Both the position numbers and the translations under genes were made by a program. The notes beneath the pieces were generated by a model that was given only the letters and a program-made list of their open reading frames with translations, was not told the DNA's origin and made no database searches. Of a stretch of 7,045 bases of DNA, positions 1 through 5,900 are shown in pieces. Every line of letters starts with the position of its first letter. Within the stretch, counting starts at the first letter, position 1. The DNA is taken from contig JAFGOJ010000077.1 in the NCBI GenBank assembly GCA_016926575.1, positions 1 through 7,045 on the forward strand. The letters run 5' to 3'. This DNA is from Anaerolineae bacterium (GTDB lineage Bacteria; Chloroflexota; Anaerolineae; B4-G1; DUEL01).

Positions 1-396
1 ACGCTGATGATGGGCGACCGGCTGACCTACACGATCCGACTAGTATTTCCCACCAGTGAGGCACGCAGCTTCTACGACGCGATCCCCACACACACGACCT
101 ACGTTCCCGGCAGTTTGAGTGCGCCGGTTGGCGTGGTCTACGATGGAGACGCCAATGCCATTGTGGGGCCATTGACCTTCTTCACGCGGGGCGAGCCGTC
201 CAATCCAATCGAGGTCAGATTTGCCGTGCAATCGGGCATTATGGGCACGGTCGGCTTTGCGCCGCAGATCGTCAACCGCGCCTGCTTCTATCCCACCAGC
301 GCGACGACCGCCGCCTGCACCTGGTCGAATAAAGTGCGCACGTTTAGCTACGCCGTCCAGGTCTACCTGCCGCTCGTCACGCGGGATGGGCCATAA
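1..396 (+). CDS. C-terminal fragment of a secreted protein with a DUF11-like module and YLPLV tail (5' end outside window)
   Basis: The reading frame is open from the first base (ACG CTG ATG ATG) to TAA at 394-396. The in-frame ATGs at 7 and 10 are not credible starts: they have no ribosome binding site and fall inside a domain that continues upstream in the paralogue. The 131 visible residues align end to end with residues 688-817 of the next gene, with about 25 differences including one single-residue gap. The pattern GDRLTYTI, then DAIPTHTTY, then NPIEVRFAVQSG resembles the DUF11 family of extracellular beta-sandwich repeats. A cysteine pair (ACFYP and AACTW) is conserved between the two copies. 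The protein ends in VYLPLVTRDGP. The missing part may carry a propeller like that of its neighbour, but this is inferred only from the paralogy. No function can be assigned beyond a secreted or surface protein. Confidence 0.85.
   Translation, partial: TLMMGDRLTYTIRLVFPTSEARSFYDAIPTHTTYVPGSLSAPVGVVYDGDANAIVGPLTFFTRGEPSNPIEVRFAVQSGIMGTVGFAPQIVNRACFYPTSATTAACTWSNKVRTFSYAVQVYLPLVTRDGP
1..396 (+). repeat. Duplicated C-terminal module, copy 1
   Basis: This copy is homologous to 2484-2876. The two share long identical DNA tracts, including 18 bases at 39-56 that match 2522-2539. One extra TTC codon (178-183) accounts for the 3-base length difference. Similarity stops at the stop codon. Its upstream limit lies outside the window. 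Confidence 0.9.
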
Positions 397-411
397 AGAC
401 AACAGTCAAAT

Positions 412-416
412 GGGAG
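412..416 (+). promoter_or_regulatory. Shine-Dalgarno sequence of the SBBP-propeller gene
   Basis: GGGAG lies six bases before the ATG at 423. It fixes that start, which also gives a clean signal peptide. It sits in the 26-base gap after the preceding stop codon, which leaves little room for a separate promoter and supports co-transcription. Confidence 0.75.
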
Positions 417-422
417 ATTGAA

Positions 423-2876
423 ATGAACTCGAAATTACGATGGCTGGTAGTTTCTGTAATGTTATTCTTGATGCTGGCAAGCGGCGGGAGAAACAGCGGC
501 CTTCCCCAGGGCGTCGCTGCGTCGCCGTCGAATCCGCTGCCGCCCGACGCTGCCGCAGACGCGACGTGGGTCACACATCAGGGGATCTATGCGCCCTATG
601 ATGAGATTTCCCGCGCCTCGAAGGACAACGAACCGACGGCGCCGGGGCCACGATCCGCTGACGCCACCGCGCCGCTGGCCGCAGCGGACAATCCGGCGGC
701 ATTACTCGCGGGGACCTACCTGGGCAGCAACGCCAGTGATGAGATCGTGACGATGGCAAAGGGCAACGACGGCGCGATTTACGTCGCCGGGAGCGCCTGG
801 GCGGCCAGTGACGACTGGCCGCTCCCGCTCTTTGTCGCCGCCTTTGATCCCGATCTAACCACGCTGCGCTACCTCACTTTCTTCGGGGACGCGAATGAGT
901 TTGGCTATGATTCAGTCAGCGACATCGCCGTGGACGGCGCGGGCAACGCCTACGTGGTCGGCACCACCTACTCGCGCCAGTTCCCGGTCACGGCGGGCGC
1001 GTTCGATACGGTGCTGAACGACGGGCGGGCAGCCAATTGTGAGGAGGGCTTGACGCAAAAGCCCTGCCCCGACGCCTTTGTCGTCAAGCTGAACGAGGCC
1101 GGGCAACTCACCTACGGGGCTTATTTGGGCGGCGCGGAGAAAAATATCCCCGGCGCCAACGAGAATTTGGGCGGCAACGACTATGGCGTGGCCGTCGACG
1201 TAGACGGCGCAGGGCGCGTCTACGTGGTCGGGCAAACCAACTCGGACGACTTTGGCACCACGCCCGGCGCGTATGATCGGACGTTTTCCTACATTGACAT
1301 CGGTCTCAACCCGGACGTCTTCCTGGTCAAAATCAACCCGGCCGGCGGCGGCGCGTCCGATCTGCTGTACGCGACCTACGTCGGGGCCGGCTTTCCCAAC
1401 AATCCCCACGGGATGGCGGTGGACGAGAGCGGCGTGGTCTATGTGACCGGCGCGGTGAACGGCAAAAGTGGGTTGTTGGACCCCAAGATCAACTTCCCCA
1501 CCACGCCGGAGGCCTATCCCAATACATCAGAGTGCGTCGCGTACACCTGCCAGGACCTCTTTTTCTTCAAGCTGAACCCCGCCGGCAACGGCAGCGCGGA
1601 CCTGTTGTACGGCACATTCTTTGGCGGCACGTCCGATACCTTTTGGGAGACAGATTATGGCGCGGACGTGGCCGTGGCAGCCGACGGCACTGTGGCGCTG
1701 GTGGGTGTGACAGAGACGCCCGATTTCCCCACCACGCCCGGCGCGTTTATGGCAGCGCAGCCTTTAGGCGCGGGGAACACAACCATCGTCGCCAAGCTGA
1801 ACCCGGCCGGGCAGGGCGTGGCCGATCTGCTGTACAGCACCTACCTGGGCGGCGCCGGCGCGACGGAGGGGACGGCGGTAGCGGTGGCCGAGGGGCACAT
1901 CTATGTCACCGGCAGGAACAGCGCATCCGGCTTTCCCTTCACGCCGGATGCGTTCGACACCACGCCAGGCGGTCAGGACGGATTCTTGACCCACATCGAC
2001 CCCCAGGCGCAGGGCGTCGCTGGCCTGGTCTACAGCACCTTCTTGGGCGGATCGGGCAGCGACGTAGGCAACGCTCTGGCGCTCACGGCCGATGAGACGG
2101 TCTATGTCGCGGGCAATACCCAATCCACCAACTTCCCCGTCAAGCCCGAGGCCTACGATCCCACGCCGAACGGCTACGTGGATGGCTTTGTCATCCGGTT
2201 AGCGCTGGGGACGACCAGCATCTCCGGGCGGATGATCGACGGGGCCGGCGCGCCCATCTCTGGGATGACGATCAACGCCACAGGCGGGCACAGCGCCGTC
2301 ACCTCCGCCGATGGCAGCTACACCATCGCCGACCTGCCGCCGGGCGCGTACACGCTCACGCCGGGCGACGGGTATTTCTGGACGCCGGAAACGCGCGTGG
2401 TCACCGCGCCGCCGGATGCGACGGGGCAGGATTTCGTCGGGCGCAATATCCACAAGGCGGTCACGCCGTCCGCGTACCAGGGCACGCTGATGTTGGGCGA
2501 CCGGCTGACCTACACGATACAACTAGTATTTCCCACCAGCGAGGCGCGCAGCTTCTACGACGCGATTCCCACGCACACGACCTACATCTCTGGCACGCTG
2601 AACGGGCCAGACGGACTGGCCTACGACACAGAGGCCGACGCCATCGTCGGGCCGTTGAGCTTCACGCCGGGCGAGCCGTCCAATCCAATCGAGGTTAGCT
2701 TTGCCGTGCAATCGGGCATCGCGGGCACGGTGGGTTTTGCGCCGCAGATCACCAATCGGGCCTGCTTTTATCCCACCGGCGAGACGACCGCCGCCTGCAC
2801 CTGGTCGAACGAGGCGCGGACGTTCAGCTACGCCGTCCAGGTTTACCTGCCGCTCGTCACGCGGCGCGCGCCTTAA
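423..2876 (+). CDS. Secreted SBBP beta-propeller protein with carboxypeptidase-regulatory-like and DUF11-like C-terminal domains
   Basis: This 817-residue protein is complete. Residues 1-20 are a Sec-type signal peptide (basic MNSKLR, then hydrophobic WLVVSVMLFLMLAS), followed by a Pro/Ala-rich linker to about residue 94. Residues 96-579 hold seven repeats of the SBBP type: Y-x-T-Y/F-L-G-G, then an A-V-D..G..YV-x-G strand, then FP-x-T-P-x-A-Y/F-D. Connecting segments have the form D-x-F-x-x-K-L/I-N-P-A-G. Residues 598-675 look like a carboxypeptidase-regulatory-like domain (ISGRMIDGAGAPISG, DGSYTIADLPPGAYTL). Residues 688-803 are a DUF11-like module shared with the upstream gene, and the tail is VYLPLVTRRAP. 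No catalytic residues are evident. SBBP repeats are expected to fold into a seven-bladed propeller, and the count here fits. Binding or adhesion outside the cell is an inference. The gene sits between two other secreted-protein genes on the same strand. Confidence 0.92.
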   Translation: MNSKLRWLVVSVMLFLMLASGGRNSGLPQGVAASPSNPLPPDAAADATWVTHQGIYAPYDEISRASKDNEPTAPGPRSADATAPLAAADNPAALLAGTYLGSNASDEIVTMAKGNDGAIYVAGSAWAASDDWPLPLFVAAFDPDLTTLRYLTFFGDANEFGYDSVSDIAVDGAGNAYVVGTTYSRQFPVTAGAFDTVLNDGRAANCEEGLTQKPCPDAFVVKLNEAGQLTYGAYLGGAEKNIPGANENLGGNDYGVAVDVDGAGRVYVVGQTNSDDFGTTPGAYDRTFSYIDIGLNPDVFLVKINPAGGGASDLLYATYVGAGFPNNPHGMAVDESGVVYVTGAVNGKSGLLDPKINFPTTPEAYPNTSECVAYTCQDLFFFKLNPAGNGSADLLYGTFFGGTSDTFWETDYGADVAVAADGTVALVGVTETPDFPTTPGAFMAAQPLGAGNTTIVAKLNPAGQGVADLLYSTYLGGAGATEGTAVAVAEGHIYVTGRNSASGFPFTPDAFDTTPGGQDGFLTHIDPQAQGVAGLVYSTFLGGSGSDVGNALALTADETVYVAGNTQSTNFPVKPEAYDPTPNGYVDGFVIRLALGTTSISGRMIDGAGAPISGMTINATGGHSAVTSADGSYTIADLPPGAYTLTPGDGYFWTPETRVVTAPPDATGQDFVGRNIHKAVTPSAYQGTLMLGDRLTYTIQLVFPTSEARSFYDAIPTHTTYISGTLNGPDGLAYDTEADAIVGPLSFTPGEPSNPIEVSFAVQSGIAGTVGFAPQITNRACFYPTGETTAACTWSNEARTFSYAVQVYLPLVTRRAP
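708..2159 (+). repeat. Seven SBBP-type beta-propeller repeats within the 817-aa protein
   Basis: Units begin near residues 97 (GTYLGSNAS), 150 (YLTFFGDAN), 231 (YGAYLGGAE), 316 (YATYVGAGF), 396 (YGTFFGGTS), 471 (YSTYLGGAG) and 537 (YSTFLGGSG). Each is followed by a strand of the type AVD..G..YVVG and by a block such as FPTTPGAF or FPVKPEAYD. The first unit is the most degenerate. Some blocks repeat at DNA level: the 16-base string ACCACGCCCGGCGCGT occurs at 1257-1272 and 1731-1746. Divergence between the other units suggests an old expansion. Confidence 0.85.
2214..2447 (+). other. Carboxypeptidase-regulatory-like (CNA-B/transthyretin-like) domain
   Basis: Residues 598-675 of the 817-aa protein match the usual pattern of this small beta-sandwich family: I-x-G-R-x-x-D..G.P-I-x-G-x-x-I at the start and S-A-D-G-S-Y-T-I-x-D-L-P-P-G-x-Y-T-L in the middle. 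Such domains are common spacers in secreted bacterial proteins. Here it separates the propeller from the C-terminal DUF11-like module. Confidence 0.8.
2484..2876 (+). repeat. Duplicated C-terminal module, copy 2 (DUF11-like domain plus VYLPLVTR tail)
   Basis: This copy encodes residues 688-817 of the SBBP protein. It has the DUF11-like pattern GDRLTYTIQL, then DAIPTHTTYISG, then AIVGPLSF, then NPIEVSFAVQSG, followed by a conserved Cys pair (C781 and C792) and the tail VYLPLVTRRAP. By hand alignment it is about 81% identical in protein to copy 1, with many matching synonymous positions. Confidence 0.88.
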
Positions 2877-2886
2877 CGCTTGATTA

Positions 2887-2911
2887 GAGCGCAGGCCTTC
2901 GGCCCGCACTC
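2887..2911 (+). other. Imperfect inverted repeat (hairpin) between the second and third genes
   Basis: Around a TTC loop at 2898-2900 the arms pair as GGCC/GGCC, GC/GC and GAG/CTC, with two single-base mismatches (2893/2905 and 2890/2908), giving nine pairs over eleven positions. It starts 11 bases after the stop codon of gene 2 and ends 7 bases before the Shine-Dalgarno sequence of gene 3. No T-tract follows, so it does not look like an intrinsic terminator. A role in mRNA stability or in tuning translation of gene 3 is possible but unproven. Confidence 0.5.
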
Positions 2912-2917
2912 CCAGAC

Positions 2918-2922
2918 AGGAG
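2918..2922 (+). promoter_or_regulatory. Shine-Dalgarno sequence of the large third gene
   Basis: AGGAG lies six bases before the ATG at 2929, the same spacing as in the upstream gene. It supports that start, which opens directly onto a signal peptide. Confidence 0.8.
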
Positions 2923-2928
2923 ATCAAG

Positions 2929-5900
2929 ATGAAACCAAAACTAAAATCACTCACGATTTGGCTGATAGCAGTTCTGTTGTTGACTGGGGGCGTCAAGAGC
3001 GACCATACGCCGCTGACCGCCGCCGCGCCGCCGCCGCCCGATGCATCCACGTTGACGATGGATTTCCAGGCCATCGGCCCCGAGGGGATACTGCGCCCGC
3101 TCGACGCCGACGAGCTGTTCCCCGACCGCATCCTGCAAATTCGGAGCCAATGGGAGCGCCACAACTTGGTCGATGAGTCCCTGACTTTTACCACGGTGAT
3201 CGCCTATCCCAGCCCCCTGGCCGAGTTCTACGAGGACGCGGAGCTACAGATGGCCTGGGACACAACCTACATCGATGCCTGCACGCACGATCCTGCCGCC
3301 CACACCATCGAGTGTACCGGCGCGTTCCCGCCGAGCGATCCACGCGAGTGGCGCACGACCTATGTAGATTTCTACATCGTGGGGACGTGCAGCCTCTACC
3401 CGGACACGCCCACCGACGTCACCCTCAGTGGCAATGTCACGTATAGCGATGAACTAGTCAGCGACGCCTCGATACAGGTTCCTGTGGCTCCGCCCATCGG
3501 CCTGACCACCCTGGCCGACGCCCCCACCGATGGCCGCCGCGACGTCGTGATCGAGACCGCCGCCGGCAACGGCCCGCTGCTCCAGTGGCGCGATGACGTC
3601 GCCGGCCTCGTCTGCGGCGCGCACGACGCCATCAATCCTGTCGAGCAGGACATCACCTACGGCGCGTATCTGCACAAGCCGGGGGAGCCGCTGGAGCGCA
3701 TCGGCGACCAGAACGGCGAGTGCAGCCGCCAGGTGCAACTTTTGCCTAACCAGCTCTCCTGCGACGAGAACGGCCATCCCCAGACGTGGGAATGGGTCGT
3801 GAGCGCGCTGGACATCAAGTATTCATCGTGCAGCCCGACGCCGCGCCAGGAGACCACTTTCCGCTTTACCACCGCCTCGTGCCAACCCACGCTGGATGAG
3901 GTGCGCGTCCAGTACGGCGACAAGTACTTTCTCCAGAACGTGGGCGTGGAGAACGAGTTCGACGCGCGCGTGGATTGGAACGGCCCGGCCTACCAGACAT
4001 CCCCGGCCGAGCCGATTGACGGCACAGTCTACTTTGAGGTCAACGGCGAGCGCAAACCGCCCGACGGCCTCCCCGGCGATCTCCAGGGCGCGCGGACGAC
4101 CTTCGATATGGGCCAGGACTTGAAGGCCGGATGGGACGGCGGCGCGAACGTGGTCAAAATCTGGGCCGAGTACCGCCCAGAGGCCGGCGGCCCGCTCTAC
4201 CGCTCCGAAATCGCCAACGTCACGCCGCTGGTCTTCCCCTTCCCCGCCTGGGCCACACAGGTCAACCTCGGCCCCTTTAACGCCGACCTGGGGGAGGGCG
4301 TCGTCGAGTACGAGAACGAGGCTGCCTATCCCAATCCGGCCTTTGAGGCCAGCGTGGACGTCCCCAAGGCGGTACCTTACCTGGGCGGCAAAAAGCTGGG
4401 TATCCTGGAATCCCAGGCCAAGGCCAGCGTCAACGCCAGCTCCAGCGGCGAGGGCAAGCTGGGACTTGAAGGCCAAACCGGTCTGGGACTGGGCGCCTTT
4501 AACATCGTTGGCGAGCTGGGCGGCGAGGGCCAGTTCAAGTTCCAGACAGGCGACGGGCTGCGCATGGACAAGGCCAAACTCAAGCTCGGCATCAGCACGC
4601 CGTTCAAAAAAGAGATGACGCTGGCCGACCTCGTGCCCGCCGTCAAAGCGGCCGAGGAGTGGTGGCTGGTGGGCGGCTTGATCAAAAAGGTCGTGCGCAC
4701 CATCGTCGTCGAGGGGTCCATCACGCCCAAGATCGGCATCGAGGCCGACTTTGCCCAGCAGGGCCGCGAGACGTGGGTTTTCGAAGGTTCGGTCGTGCGC
4801 GGCGAGCTGGCGCTCAAGGTCACGGCCACGTTCAAACCCTACGAAAAGCTCTGGGTGCAGGTCTATGGCGGCGGCACGCCCTTCCTCGAGTTCAATTTCC
4901 CCGCCAACCCGGACTATTTCCGGCGGATGGGCATCGATCTAGACTTTGGCGCCTTGCTCCACGCCTGGCGCTGGGAAAAAGAGTTCAAGTATGGCGTCAC
5001 CTGCGCCCTGCCCGGCGGGTGCAGCAGCGACGACGACCGCATGGCCTTGCTGCTGGCCGACGGCGGCTGGACGTTGATGGGGCGGGCTTATGTCACCACG
5101 GATTACAATACCTTTGTGAACCACACCCACCCGCTGGCGGCTACATCGACAACCAATACGAGTACGACCGCCGCCACGCCTCTGATCGCCAACGTCTACC
5201 CGCTCACCGAACCATCTCTCGCCGTCCGCGCCGACGGCGTTCGTACGCTGGCCTACGTCACCGACGACCCGGCCAAGCCGATCGGCCAGGGCGAGGAGCT
5301 GCTCGTCATGCAATGGGACGGCGCCGCCTGGTCTGCGCCGCTGACGCTGACCAACGACCTGCGCCTCGACTTTGCGCCACAGGCGGCCTACGATGGGGCG
5401 GGCAACGCCGTCGTCGTCTGGGAGCGCACCTACACCGATGTCATCACCTCCGGCCTCAACCTGACCTTCACCCAGCAGTTGGACATCGCGGCGGCGGCCT
5501 GGTTCAGCGACACCGCCACGTGGGGCGGGATCACGATGCTGACCGAGAACGATGGCCTGCTCGATCACTCCCCGCGCCTGCGAGCCGGAGCCGACGGCAG
5601 CTTGCTGGCCCTCTGGCTCACCGGCGACGGGACGGACATCATGGGCGCGCCCGGTCATCCCCTCACCTACACCTACGCGCTGTGGGATGGCGCAGCCCAG
5701 ACGTGGAGCGCGCCCCAGGCAGCGCTCGGCGGACTGACGGGCGTCATCGAAATGGATGTGGCCGTTTACTCTGCCACCCAGGCCGCCCTGGTCTACGCCG
5801 TGGACACGGACGGCGTGATCACGACGACGGCTGACGCCGAACTGTACTACAGCCTCTATGACGGCAGCGATTGGACCGCGCGGCAGCGCCTCACCGACGA

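Noticed and set aside
423..500. Lipoprotein signal in gene 2 (LASGG after the hydrophobic core)
   Set aside because: The sequence resembles a lipobox but has Gly where the lipidated Cys must be. The same is true of LTGG in gene 3, so ordinary Sec signal peptides are the better reading.
1257..1746. Short direct DNA repeats suggestive of an array
   Set aside because: They encode the same FP-TTPGA(F/Y) block of successive propeller blades and lie in frame in one protein. Spacing and sequence are not those of CRISPR or a mobile element.
1532..2095. 187-codon plus-strand frame inside the SBBP gene
   Set aside because: It is an out-of-frame, Arg-rich shadow of the propeller repeats. Its own periodicity comes from the repeats in the true frame.
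2887..2911. Hairpin as a rho-independent terminator
   Set aside because: No run of T follows the stem, and a strong ribosome binding site comes 7 bases later, so transcription must usually continue.
2523..3194. 223-codon minus-strand frame spanning the gap between genes 2 and 3
   Set aside because: It is antisense to the conserved C-terminal module and to the signal peptide of gene 3. Nothing in it resembles a protein family.
4606..4611. A6 run as a possible frameshift or slippage site in the large gene
   Set aside because: The frame continues with consistent composition and recognisable domains on both sides. There is no overlapping frame that would gain a sensible product.
4659..5834. 391-codon open frame on the plus strand in another frame
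   Set aside because: It overlaps the large gene in a shifted frame. The translation is dominated by Arg, His and Gly runs, without domain logic or a ribosome binding site.
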